From: Bacteroidota bacterium
GTDB taxonomy: Bacteria > Bacteroidota > Bacteroidia > Cytophagales > Cyclobacteriaceae
NCBI GenBank assembly: GCA_018267135.1
Contig: JAFDZA010000014.1
Location: forward strand, 124,001 to 188,000
DNA length: 64,000 bases
Direction of reading: 5' to 3'
A program made the position numbers and the translations under genes. Positions within the stretch are counted from its first letter, which is position 1. The number at the start of each line of letters is the position of its first letter. Below are positions 17,546 to 26,286 of the stretch, piece by piece. The notes beneath the pieces were generated by a model, which saw only the letters and a list, made by a program, of their open reading frames with translations, had not been told where the DNA came from and did no database searches.

Positions 17546-19042
17546 ATGAATGCGATTTATGAGTTAGGCGAGTTGTTTGAACAAGTTCAGATGAATGCAA
17601 TTTTGGGCGATGGAAAAATTTTTCCCGATTGTTCACCCAAAACATTACTTTCCGAAATTGAAACGGACTATATCCAAAAAAAGAAAGAACCTTCGTTCGA
17701 CCTTAAAAAATTTGTATTAGAAAATTTTATTTTACCGCAACCTCTTACACTTTCCCATCAATTAGATAAAACCATTTCTATTGAGCAGCACATTTCATCG
17801 CTTTGGAGCGAGCTAACACGACAACCCAGCCAACAATCGGGCTCGTTTATTCCGTTGCCCCAGCCGTATGTAGTGCCCGGAGGACGTTTTCGCGAAATCT
17901 ATTATTGGGATAGCTACTTTACGATGCTGGGCTTACGCGAATCGGGGCGGACAGACCTTATTCAACACATGGTTAATAACTTTGCTTATTTGATTGATAC
18001 CGTTGGGTATATTCCTAATGGCAACCGCACTTATTTTTTAGGACGTTCGCAGCCTCCTTTTTTTTCTTTGATGGTAAAGTTGCTGCATGAAGTAAAGGGC
18101 GACTCGGCAGATGATGAAGAACCTGATTCGCTGGCTACCTATTTGCCCCAGCTTGAAAAAGAATATCTGTTTTGGATGAGGGGATCAGATGAAATAAAAA
18201 TGGGGGAAGCCAAACATCACGTGGTTAAAATGGATAACGGCACGGTGCTGAACCGGTATTGGGATGAAAACAATACGCCCCGACCCGAAGCCTATAAAGA
18301 AGATGTAGAACTTTCGCTCCGGAGCAAACAAAAACCCGAAACCTTATTTCGCCACATCAGAGCCGCAGCCGAATCTGGATGGGATTTCAGCAGCCGCTGG
18401 TTTAAAGACAATTCATTCGCCAGCATCTATACCACCGATCTGGTGCCCGTAGATTTAAACTGTTTACTTTTTTATTTAGAAAAAACACTAGCTGAGATCT
18501 ATCTGCACACCGGCAACCGGGAAAAATCGAACCAATTGGTAGCGTATGCGAATCAACGTAAGGCTGCCATAAAAAAATATTGCTGGAATGACGAAAAGAA
18601 ATTTTTCTTTGACTACGATTTTGTTGAACGGAAACAAAAACAGTCTTTTACACTGGCGGCTGCCTTTCCTTTATTTTTTGAAATCGCCTCTCCGGAGCAA
18701 GCCGTATCAGTACATGAAATTTTGAAAAATAATTTTTTAAAACCCGGAGGCATGATAACAACCCTACAAGATAGCGGCCAACAGTGGGATGCCCCCAACG
18801 GATGGGCGCCCCTGCAATGGATCTGTTTTAAGAGCTTACTCAACTACGGGTTTGAAGAAACCGCCTTTACATTAAAACAAAATTGGTTAACACTCAACCA
18901 AACAGTTTATTTAAAATCGGGTAAGTTGACCGAAAAGTACAACGTGTGTAACCAGAGCGAGGCCGGTGGAGGGGAGTACCCTAACCAAGATGGATTCGGC
19001 TGGACGAATGGCGTATTTTTAGCCATGACCAATTTCAAGTAA
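17546..19042 (+). CDS. Trehalase, glycoside hydrolase family 37, cytoplasmic
   Basis: A 498-residue enzyme that hydrolyses alpha,alpha-trehalose to two glucose. Trehalase signature 1 (PGGRFREIYYWDSY) is at residues 111-124 and signature 2 (QWDAPNGWAP) near 413-422; the catalytic Asp and Glu regions (WDFSSRW, GGGEYPNQDGFGWTNG) are also present. There is no signal peptide, so it is TreF-like and works on imported sugar; the MFS gene 13 bp upstream is the natural supplier. The length fits the family. Confidence 0.93.
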   Translation: MNAIYELGELFEQVQMNAILGDGKIFPDCSPKTLLSEIETDYIQKKKEPSFDLKKFVLENFILPQPLTLSHQLDKTISIEQHISSLWSELTRQPSQQSGSFIPLPQPYVVPGGRFREIYYWDSYFTMLGLRESGRTDLIQHMVNNFAYLIDTVGYIPNGNRTYFLGRSQPPFFSLMVKLLHEVKGDSADDEEPDSLATYLPQLEKEYLFWMRGSDEIKMGEAKHHVVKMDNGTVLNRYWDENNTPRPEAYKEDVELSLRSKQKPETLFRHIRAAAESGWDFSSRWFKDNSFASIYTTDLVPVDLNCLLFYLEKTLAEIYLHTGNREKSNQLVAYANQRKAAIKKYCWNDEKKFFFDYDFVERKQKQSFTLAAAFPLFFEIASPEQAVSVHEILKNNFLKPGGMITTLQDSGQQWDAPNGWAPLQWICFKSLLNYGFEETAFTLKQNWLTLNQTVYLKSGKLTEKYNVCNQSEAGGGEYPNQDGFGWTNGVFLAMTNFK

Positions 19043-19069
19043 GGCGGGAGAGAGGCTTTTTTTTTATCA

Positions 19070-19255
19070 GGTGTTCCTCACTCACAAAAATTACATTTTT
19101 AGTTGGTGGTGAAGAACACCAAGGTGAGGGATGTAAGCAACCGAACGATGACCGGGTTTTCTTCTTTCGGTTCTCATATAACTGGATAAAGACTCGATCC
19201 GGCCGTGTTGGGTTAGGATATAAAACTACTAACCTACCGACTGTATCGAGTCTTT
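19070..19255. repeat. Three tandem stem-loops in a convergent intergenic region
   Basis: Three separate inverted repeats follow each other. First, GGTGTTC (19070-19076) pairs with GAACACC (19114-19120) and the stem extends inward with TCAC/GTGG. Second, AACCGAA (19139-19145) pairs with TTCGGTT (19166-19172). Third, AAAGACTCGAT (19188-19198) pairs with ATCGAGTCTTT (19245-19255), with a further inner GGTTAG/CTAACC stem. They fill the space between trehalase and the convergent unknown gene. None is followed by a proper U-run on either strand, so simple terminators do not explain all three; a structured RNA or a decayed mobile element is possible. Confidence 0.6.
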
Positions 19256-19275
19256 CCACAGTTAGTTAGACGCTA

Positions 19276-21000
19276 CTATTTTTTAATTTTAATTAAAACC
19301 GCATCGCTATCTTTTGCTTTTTTAGTAGTTAATCTTCCCTGAAGAACGAATGCATCTTCGTTAATATCATTAAGAACCATAGGATTTTCATAAGAAACAG
19401 CCCATTCTTTTTCTCCTAATAGTTTAAAATCAGATCCTTTATTTGCTTTTAAGTCAAGTGTAGATATGAATAATTCGCCAGCCTTTGTGTCATACCGGCT
19501 ATAATCATATACAGTCCAATAAAATTTATTCAGATCATTTTTTACCGGAACCACATCAGATTTTGCAGGCATATCTGTACCTTTTGTAAAATAACTAGTT
19601 AATTCGCCTGTATTATTGTCGATTACTGCTAAGTAATGTGATTTTTTTCCTGCTTGCCCATTAATAAATATTTTATCATGGTAAACTTTAAAATCATGAT
19701 ACACTTTTAAATTAACATCTACCGTAGTGCCTTCAATTTTATCAGATGTTATGATTACTTCTTTTGCTGGTTTTCCTTTCGGGTCAATTTCGAGGATATT
19801 AGAAACAACAGGCGCTAACCCTTTTTTATCATACCCTTTAATCCATTTAATTTCATTGTTGCTGAATTTTAACATTTGAAAATTGTCCATAACCGGAGGA
19901 TAAGCTGAAATAAGATCACTGTAGCTAAGTTTAGTTTCTTTATTTGTAGCACAAGTTCCTATTAAGTAAAAATTATTACTTTCTTTTTGAACAATTCTAA
20001 TTTTTATCCAAAATGAATAAGGCATTGTAAAATTTTCTCTTTTTTTAACTTCTAATGTTTTTCCGTCTAACAAAATAAGTTCTGCTTTATCATACTCTTT
20101 TCCCAGCGTGGTGTATTCTTTTAAGTATGGTGAAGAAAGATTTTTTGATTGTTGTGCGATGTAAACAAAATCATTATATCCTTTATCATTTTTTACTAAA
20201 AACCCTTGCAAAACTGGGTAATAATCAAATTTTAACATAGTACTATTTAATTCTGTTAAAAGACTATCGTACCGCTTTACAGAAACGTTTAGTTTAGATG
20301 TCTCTTGAACAACCCCACCGGTGGCAGCAGCGATAACCCCACCGGAAGGATACTCAATGCTGTTTAAAAATGCCCATACTTGTCCTTTTATCTCAGCGGC
20401 TTTCATGCAATCTATTTTTCCAAACGATGCTCGTTCTCCACAGTAAACAGAACCCTGTTTATTTATGCCCCCAAGAACTTCTGAGAAAACAATTGCCGAA
20501 CATATTTTATAGTTTACTTTCAAGCTCATATTTGGACTTGTAGATACAATTCTTCTTCCTATAAAATCTGAAGTTATAGCTTTAAAACCTACGGCTAGAT
20601 TGGCATCAGTAAATATGTTTTTTGGTAGAGGATTAAATGTTTCTCCAAAAAGGTTATTTTGGTAGGTTAAAGCTTCGGGAGTGTTAGAAAAATATTTACT
20701 TTTTAAATCAATAAAATTAAAATCCTTATCAAAATTTAACTCCTTAAAAGAATACGAAGTTCCGTTAAGTTGATAAACAGTTGAACCAATCTTGAAGCCA
20801 CTTGATGCACTGGAATTACAACCTGATTGACCATACTTTATAATATAATTTCCGTTAGGGGAAACATACCCTCCAAAATTTCTCCAACCCTTATCTAGCT
20901 TGTGCGGGGTAAGGTCAAAAATATACGTTTTTACATCATAATTTTGTGCAAATGCTACTCCGGCTAAGAGAGCAAAAATTGCTGTAAAATAGAATTTCAT
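19276..21000 (-). CDS. Exported protein of unknown function
   Basis: A 574-residue protein with a clear signal peptide (cleavage after about residue 18, VAFAQ). I recognise no domain. The sequence is rich in beta-prone segments, Lys and Asn, has six or so cysteines in the first half (for example SGCNSS, ICSAIV, VYCGER, IDCMKA) and ends with VLIKIKK without a T9SS sorting domain, so a periplasmic or outer-membrane-associated location is more likely than secretion by that route. It lies downstream of, and on the same strand as, the two-component system but 329 bp away. Its base composition is visibly more AT-rich than the flanking trehalase gene. Confidence 0.7.
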   Translation of the reverse strand: MKFYFTAIFALLAGVAFAQNYDVKTYIFDLTPHKLDKGWRNFGGYVSPNGNYIIKYGQSGCNSSASSGFKIGSTVYQLNGTSYSFKELNFDKDFNFIDLKSKYFSNTPEALTYQNNLFGETFNPLPKNIFTDANLAVGFKAITSDFIGRRIVSTSPNMSLKVNYKICSAIVFSEVLGGINKQGSVYCGERASFGKIDCMKAAEIKGQVWAFLNSIEYPSGGVIAAATGGVVQETSKLNVSVKRYDSLLTELNSTMLKFDYYPVLQGFLVKNDKGYNDFVYIAQQSKNLSSPYLKEYTTLGKEYDKAELILLDGKTLEVKKRENFTMPYSFWIKIRIVQKESNNFYLIGTCATNKETKLSYSDLISAYPPVMDNFQMLKFSNNEIKWIKGYDKKGLAPVVSNILEIDPKGKPAKEVIITSDKIEGTTVDVNLKVYHDFKVYHDKIFINGQAGKKSHYLAVIDNNTGELTSYFTKGTDMPAKSDVVPVKNDLNKFYWTVYDYSRYDTKAGELFISTLDLKANKGSDFKLLGEKEWAVSYENPMVLNDINEDAFVLQGRLTTKKAKDSDAVLIKIKK

Positions 21001-21329
21001 TTTTCTTTTTTTTAGTTTTTTTATGCTGTAAAAATGTTTTATAGTATTTAAAAAATATATAGTACAAGTGTACTTATCGTTTTGTGTACCTTATATAGGT
21101 ATCTTCATTCTTATCATGACAAGCTATTTGTTTAAATTTTTTTCAAAAACATTCTTACTATGCTTTTGTAAAAAATGTTCTTGTAAATTAGAAGCGGGAG
21201 ACACCCAAATAGGCAAGATAGGCCACCACTAAAAAAAATCAGAATTGCAGAACTAACAAGCTCCCCATTACTAATCTGCCAAAGAGGAAATTTATAGCAC
21301 CATAACCTGTAGGATGCTGCGAAAAATAA
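21001..21329. other. Intergenic region without a recognisable gene
   Basis: This AT-rich stretch separates the response regulator gene from the unknown exported gene. It must contain the latter's promoter; on the minus strand a TTG near 21078 with AT-rich sequence after it is the best guess, without a good TAnnTTTG. A short near-palindrome AGTAC-AAGT-GTACT lies near 21060-21075. Short open frames exist (38 codons on plus from 21116; about 34 on minus), but none looks like a protein. Confidence 0.5.
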
Positions 21330-21992
21330 TTAACGTCCTTTCATCACTTTAACAGCCTGAATTTTTGATGTTACATGAAGTTTGGTGTATATTTTAGTTA
21401 CATGGTTGCGGATTGTATTCGGACTTAACCCAAGCTTTTGTGCAATCTCTTTGTATTCAAATCCATCCACCAATAAGGTTAAAATATCTTTTTCTCGGCC
21501 GGTAAGGTTATATTCATTTTCGGATTGTTTTTTTTCCGATTTTTTGAAATGTTGTTCTGAATGGCTAAGCAGGTTCAGCACTTTTCGAGCAATGCTTGGA
21601 GACATTGAGACACCTTCGTTGTTTAGCAAATTATCGATAGCTTCTTTTATTTTATCAATGGGCTCATCTTTAAGTAAATAGCCATCGGCACCCGCTTTTA
21701 TCGCATTGAATATTTTTTCATCCTCATCAAAAATGGTAAGCATTAAATACTTTGTTTTTGGAAAACGTAGTTTTCCTTCGGCTACGGCATCAATTCCATC
21801 CATTACCGGCATATCAATATCCATTAACACCACATCGGGTTCTATCGTTTTTCGGGCTTCTTTCATGGTTTCCAAAAAGGCTTTTCCGTTTTCGGCAGTA
21901 AACAGTACTTCATAATTTTCATAGCGGGTAATCTTCTCCTTCAGCGTGCTGCACAAGCTCTTTTTGTCGTCAACGATAGCGATATAAATCAT
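21330..21992 (-). CDS. Response regulator, NarL/LuxR family
   Basis: A 220-residue protein with an N-terminal receiver domain (acidic pair Asp8-Asp9, phosphoacceptor Asp58 in VVLMDID, Lys near 107) and a C-terminal LuxR-type HTH (LTGREKDILTLL...YKEIAQKLGLSPNTIRNHV). A Lys/Glu-rich linker (about 140-155) separates them. It is 52 bp downstream of the histidine kinase gene on the same strand, which makes them a two-component pair. Targets are unknown; the exported-protein gene downstream is a plausible one. Confidence 0.94.
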   Translation of the reverse strand: MIYIAIVDDKKSLCSTLKEKITRYENYEVLFTAENGKAFLETMKEARKTIEPDVVLMDIDMPVMDGIDAVAEGKLRFPKTKYLMLTIFDEDEKIFNAIKAGADGYLLKDEPIDKIKEAIDNLLNNEGVSMSPSIARKVLNLLSHSEQHFKKSEKKQSENEYNLTGREKDILTLLVDGFEYKEIAQKLGLSPNTIRNHVTKIYTKLHVTSKIQAVKVMKGR

Positions 21993-22044
21993 TTCCTTTT
22001 TTAGCTAAAATTATAATTCCAATAACCTCATTGAAATAGTACAT

Positions 22045-23916
22045 TTATACTTGTATCGTATAGCTTGTTCCTTTATTTATTCCGGTATCCAATGTTAGTG
22101 AAATACCAAATTCTTCCGTTCGTTTTTTAATGTTTTTTAGCCCGTATCGTTCTTTGTGAGGAAGTGAGGGATCAAAACCTTGGCCATTATCGCTTATTGA
22201 AATTAAGAATTTACTTTCTCCACTATACAAAGAAACACTTACCTCGGAGGCATTGGCATATTTAAAAGCATTGGTTAAAATCTCTTGACAAATTCTATAA
22301 AGATTTAAGCCCAATAAAGCATTTAGTTCTTTATCGACATTAATGCTTTCAACAAAATTAATTTTGGTGCTGCTATGTTTGAACAGGGTTCGCACAAACA
22401 ATTTCATTTTATCCGAAAAATCATGAACATTAATATTCGTATCGCTGATAGCCCATATTGTTTCACGTAAATTACGGACTATGTCCCGTATAGATAAATT
22501 TATACTTTCCGTTACTTCCGTTCGTTTTTCTTTATCTTCGTCATTAATCCCGTCAAGCGAATAAATGATGTAAGAAAGCAACCCACCCACATTGTCATGC
22601 AAGTCTCTGGCAATACGATCTCGTTCCTTTTGAAGTGTTTGAAGATTTTCTATCTCTCGTTGCTTTTGCTTATAACGAGTATGATTGAACCACCACAAGG
22701 CAATTAGCAATATTAGAATAAGTACCACGGTTGCAATAATTACAACCAAACGATTAATCTCATTTTTCTGTTGAAGGATATGAATGTTTTTTTCTTTTTC
22801 GTCTAACTGATAAGAAGCAACAGTAGCCGCAGCAGACAGTTCATTTTTTGCTCGCAGTACCGAATCATGTAAAACTGCATATTTCTCATTGTAGTAATAG
22901 GCAGAGTCAAATACTTTAAATTGAGAAAACATCTTGCCCATTTGGTAATACACTTCGTATAGTTGCTTTAAGTTGTTATTATATCCATTAACTACTAAAG
23001 CTTTTCGGTAATAATGTTGTGCGGCTTGTTTATTCTTTTTGGCAACATAACAATTGCCCAAATACAGATAAACATAAACGATATCTGAGCTTTCTTTTTG
23101 ACTTTGGAATAGGGAAGCCGATTTTTGTAAATAGAGGATTGCTGTATCATATTGTTTTTGCTCCAAAAATGTTGCACCGATTTCTGAGAAGGAATAAGCA
23201 ATATTGTGTTTACTTCCTTGTTTTTCGGCAATAACAAGGCTTTTTCTGGCATATGCCAAAGCACTATCATATTGCCCTAGATGGCGAAAGCATAATCCTA
23301 AATTTTGATAGCCTATCGCAGAGGGTTTATTTATTTTCTCGTTTAGTTTAATCACTTTTCTAAACCACGGAATAGCCTCTTTATATTGCTTATCCTGGTT
23401 ATAACTAATGCCAATACTGTTATATGAATTACTGATTAGTACATCGTTTTTTAATGCTTCGGCTACAGCCAATGCTTTTTTATTGCTTTCGCGGGCTAAT
23501 TTATAGTTTCCGGTATTACTATAAGCTTTCGATAAATTTTGATAAGCAAAGCAATAATCTATACTCTGCTTGTTTTCGAAAAGCTCGATAGCCGTATAAG
23601 CAAATGGTATGGCTTCAATACTTTTGCCACGGGCATTGGCAACAACGGCTTTCAGTAAAAAAGCTTTTGCCTTTAAATAATTATTAGATTTTGAGTTGGC
23701 ATATTGTAAAAACGTGTTGCTGATAGAATCGCCTAATACGGCATCACTACTTTGTAGATAGTAAAGCCACAAAAACATGCTATCCACACAAGCCGTATTC
23801 ACACAGCCTGAATTTTGCAACTCTTTATATTTTTTAGATAAAGATTTTCCGGTATATGCCAGCACCATTTGGGTAATACCCAACAACAACAAAACAAGAA
23901 AAAAACATCGCTTCAT
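22045..23916 (-). CDS. TPR-containing sensor histidine kinase (HisKA_3 type)
   Basis: A 623-residue membrane kinase. A signal peptide (about 1-20) leads to a periplasmic array of TPR repeats (about 95-345, with patterns such as AYQNLSKAYSNTGNYKLARE and GNCYVAKKNKQAAQHYYRKAL), a transmembrane helix at about 391-411, a short coiled coil, the HisKA_3 dimerisation domain with phosphoacceptor His440 (ARDLHDNVGG) and an HATPase with DNGQGFD and YGLKNIKKR. The architecture is common in Bacteroidota. It phosphorylates the LuxR-type regulator encoded next. Confidence 0.93.
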   Translation of the reverse strand: MKRCFFLVLLLLGITQMVLAYTGKSLSKKYKELQNSGCVNTACVDSMFLWLYYLQSSDAVLGDSISNTFLQYANSKSNNYLKAKAFLLKAVVANARGKSIEAIPFAYTAIELFENKQSIDYCFAYQNLSKAYSNTGNYKLARESNKKALAVAEALKNDVLISNSYNSIGISYNQDKQYKEAIPWFRKVIKLNEKINKPSAIGYQNLGLCFRHLGQYDSALAYARKSLVIAEKQGSKHNIAYSFSEIGATFLEQKQYDTAILYLQKSASLFQSQKESSDIVYVYLYLGNCYVAKKNKQAAQHYYRKALVVNGYNNNLKQLYEVYYQMGKMFSQFKVFDSAYYYNEKYAVLHDSVLRAKNELSAAATVASYQLDEKEKNIHILQQKNEINRLVVIIATVVLILILLIALWWFNHTRYKQKQREIENLQTLQKERDRIARDLHDNVGGLLSYIIYSLDGINDEDKEKRTEVTESINLSIRDIVRNLRETIWAISDTNINVHDFSDKMKLFVRTLFKHSSTKINFVESINVDKELNALLGLNLYRICQEILTNAFKYANASEVSVSLYSGESKFLISISDNGQGFDPSLPHKERYGLKNIKKRTEEFGISLTLDTGINKGTSYTIQV

Positions 23917-23933
23917 AACTCGATATATATAAA

Positions 23934-23941
23934 CAAAGATA
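23934..23941 (-). promoter_or_regulatory. -7 element for the histidine kinase operon
   Basis: On the minus strand the sequence reads TATCTTTG, an exact TAnnTTTG, 17 nt before the kinase start at 23916. The nearest TTG is about 30 nt further up, so the -33 part is not convincing. Confidence 0.4.
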
Positions 23942-24005
23942 GAAATGCCTTTCCGTTTATATAAGATTTAACAATCTCTTTTAGGATTTATCTTACCTTC
24001 ACCCA

Positions 24006-26015
24006 ATGAAAAAAATATTTTATTTTTTGTTGGCCATGCTTCTTATGGGAGCCTGCAAACAAACTTTGGATACCCGCCATATCGTTGTTAAAGTAGATAC
24101 TTCAAAAAATCCCGGAGATGATTTTTTTGACTACGTTAATGGTATTTGGTATGATACGGCACGGATTCCGGCCAGCCAAACCGGAGTTGGCTCATACTCT
24201 TTTTTAAATTTTCCGCAGCGCATACGCCTTCAGAAAATCCTCGATAGCATTTCTAAAAGGAATAACCAACCCGGGAGCATTGAACAAAAAGTGGGTGATT
24301 TTTACGCCTCGGGGATGGATACGACCGCCATTAATAAACTCGGTTATGAGCCGGTTATACCTATTTTAAAAAGCATTGATGCCATCACCGATGTAGCCTC
24401 GCTCATGAAGTTTGTAGCCGATGCACAGAAAACAGGAAACACATCTATCATTGGTTTTTATGTTGGCCCGGATGATAGACACAGTACTCTTAATATTGCC
24501 CAGTTTTTTCAGACCGGAATCGGCTTACCGGAAAAAGAGTATTACTTTAAAACGGATCCATCCACACTTCAAATTCAAAATGGCTACAAAAAATACCTCT
24601 CTGATTTGTTTACATTAACAGGGGTAGATCAGACCACTGCAGAAAAAAATGCTTCCGTTGTGTATGCCCTCGAACGCCAGCTGGCAGCCGCCCATCGAAC
24701 CAATATTGAACTTCGTGATGTGAAGGCTAATTATAATAAACTAAACGTAACAACTCTCTCCCAAAAACAGCCAAACATCAACTGGGCTACATTGTTAAAT
24801 GATCTGGGGGCGAAGGCGGATTCCATCAACGTAGGGCAACCGGCCTACTACGACCAACTCAATGTCTTATTAAAATCTATTCCGATTAACGATTGGAAAA
24901 TTTATTTAAAAGCTAACTCACTCACCACGTTTGCCAATTGGCTTAGTAAGCCTTTTATTGATGCTTCTTTTGTGTACACTAAAATCTTAACCGGGCAGGC
25001 AGTAAAAAAGCCACGTGCCGAAGAGATGACACAGGCGGTTGATCATTCACTGGGTCATGCGCTGGCGCAGTTGTATGTAAAAAAATATTTCCCGGATGCA
25101 GCTAAGCAGCGGATGGCCGAATTGGTTGTTAATCTGAAAAAAGCATTTGAAGTCCGTATTACAAAACTGGATTGGATGAGTGATTCTACCAAGGCTAAAG
25201 CCAAAGAAAAACTGTATGCCTTTTCTGAAAAAATCGGCTACCCGGAAAAATGGCGGGATTATTCTCAGGTAGAAATTAAGCGGGAGGCTTATTTTGAAAA
25301 CAGGCTGGCAGCCAATAAAAATGATTATCAATACAGTATTGCAAAAGTAGGGCAGCCGGTTGACCGAACAGAATGGTTGACTACACCCCCCACGGTAACA
25401 GCCTACAACAATCCTCCGCTTAATGAAATTGTTTTTCCGGCCGGAATTTTACAAACTCCTTATTTTGATTTATATGCCGATGATGCACTTAACTATGGAG
25501 GTATCGGTATGGTTATTGGTCATGAAATAACCCATTCTTTTGACGACCAAGGTGCGCAGTATGATAAAGTTGGCAATGTAAGCAACTGGTGGACAAAAAC
25601 TGATTATGAAAAATTTAAGAAAAAAACACAGCAGGTGATCGATCAGTATAATCAGTTTACGGTTCTTAATTCAGTACCTGTAAAAGGCGCACTGACCGTT
25701 GGCGAAAACACGGCCGATATTGCCGGGGTGGCAATTGCCTACGATGCTTTTAAAATGACGGAGCAAGGAAAGGGCACTACTAAACTGGATGGCTTTACGC
25801 CCGACCAACGCTTTTTTATTTCGATAGCAAGAATATGGCGCGTAAAAACACGCGATGAATTTTTACGTATGTACGTAAATACCAACCCACACTCACCCGC
25901 CCGGTGGCGGGTAAATGGCCCCCTGATGAACTTTACTCCGTTCTATAATGCTTTTCACCTAAAGGCCGGAGATAAAATGTATAAATCAGAAAATGAAAGA
26001 ATAACAGTTTGGTAA
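24006..26015 (+). CDS. M13 family metallopeptidase (neprilysin/PepO-like), lipoprotein
   Basis: A 669-residue zinc endopeptidase. The N-terminus has a hydrophobic leader with a lipobox ending at Cys17 (LLMGAC), so it is probably membrane-anchored outside the cytoplasm. The peptidase domain carries the zinc motif HEITH at 506-510 and the third ligand in ENTAD at 567-571, with the C-terminal CxxW region replaced by the bacterial ending SENERITVW. The N-terminal peptidase_M13_N domain (FFDYVNGIWYDTARIPAS) is complete. It cleaves oligopeptides; substrate unknown. Confidence 0.94.
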   Translation: MKKIFYFLLAMLLMGACKQTLDTRHIVVKVDTSKNPGDDFFDYVNGIWYDTARIPASQTGVGSYSFLNFPQRIRLQKILDSISKRNNQPGSIEQKVGDFYASGMDTTAINKLGYEPVIPILKSIDAITDVASLMKFVADAQKTGNTSIIGFYVGPDDRHSTLNIAQFFQTGIGLPEKEYYFKTDPSTLQIQNGYKKYLSDLFTLTGVDQTTAEKNASVVYALERQLAAAHRTNIELRDVKANYNKLNVTTLSQKQPNINWATLLNDLGAKADSINVGQPAYYDQLNVLLKSIPINDWKIYLKANSLTTFANWLSKPFIDASFVYTKILTGQAVKKPRAEEMTQAVDHSLGHALAQLYVKKYFPDAAKQRMAELVVNLKKAFEVRITKLDWMSDSTKAKAKEKLYAFSEKIGYPEKWRDYSQVEIKREAYFENRLAANKNDYQYSIAKVGQPVDRTEWLTTPPTVTAYNNPPLNEIVFPAGILQTPYFDLYADDALNYGGIGMVIGHEITHSFDDQGAQYDKVGNVSNWWTKTDYEKFKKKTQQVIDQYNQFTVLNSVPVKGALTVGENTADIAGVAIAYDAFKMTEQGKGTTKLDGFTPDQRFFISIARIWRVKTRDEFLRMYVNTNPHSPARWRVNGPLMNFTPFYNAFHLKAGDKMYKSENERITVW

Positions 26016-26040
26016 CTCATGTAGATGAGTTGGGTTTCTT
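26014..26040 (+). terminator. Possible terminator after the M13 peptidase gene
   Basis: AACTCAT (26014-26020) and ATGAGTT (26025-26031) form a seven-pair hairpin with a four-base loop, beginning inside the stop codon and followed by a T-rich tract (GGGTTTCTTATT). The tail is imperfect. Confidence 0.45.
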
Positions 26041-26070
26041 ATTCATCTTGCTGAGGTATTAAAGTTGAGA

Positions 26071-26229
26071 TTATTTCTTTAGGAAGATTGCCTTTGGCTT
26101 ACTCAGGCGATCTTCCTGCCGGTTTAGTTCCCAATTGATCAGAGCCAAAGCAAAATAGTGTTGATAGAAAATAGCCCAATCAGGACGGAAGGTAACCGAA
26201 TCTTTTTTGTGTGTGCGTACCATATTCAT
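26071..26229 (-). CDS. Small conserved-looking protein, 52 residues, unknown function
   Basis: Reading leftward from the ATG at 26229 gives MNMVRTHKKDSVTFRPDWAI and on to LINWELNRQEDRLSKPKAIF, ending LKK at a TAA (26071-26073). An alternative start is the second Met at 26223. The composition (three Trp/Tyr-rich helical turns, basic ends, good codon use) looks like a real gene rather than a chance frame, and no competing gene covers the region. It is 57 bp downstream of the ABC-F gene on the same strand, so it may be co-transcribed. I do not recognise a family. A near-perfect hairpin (GGAAGATTGCC / GGCGATCTTCC, 26082-26116) falls in its 3' end. Confidence 0.65.
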   Translation of the reverse strand: MNMVRTHKKDSVTFRPDWAIFYQHYFALALINWELNRQEDRLSKPKAIFLKK

Positions 26230-26286
26230 TGTATTTCCCGGTTAGACGTAAGTACTGGTTTTTTAGTTTAACCGGATAGATACTTT

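Noticed and set aside
21116..21232. 38-codon plus-strand frame in the gap before the response regulator gene
   Set aside because: Lys/Phe/Cys-rich chance-like composition, no leader and no recognisable family.
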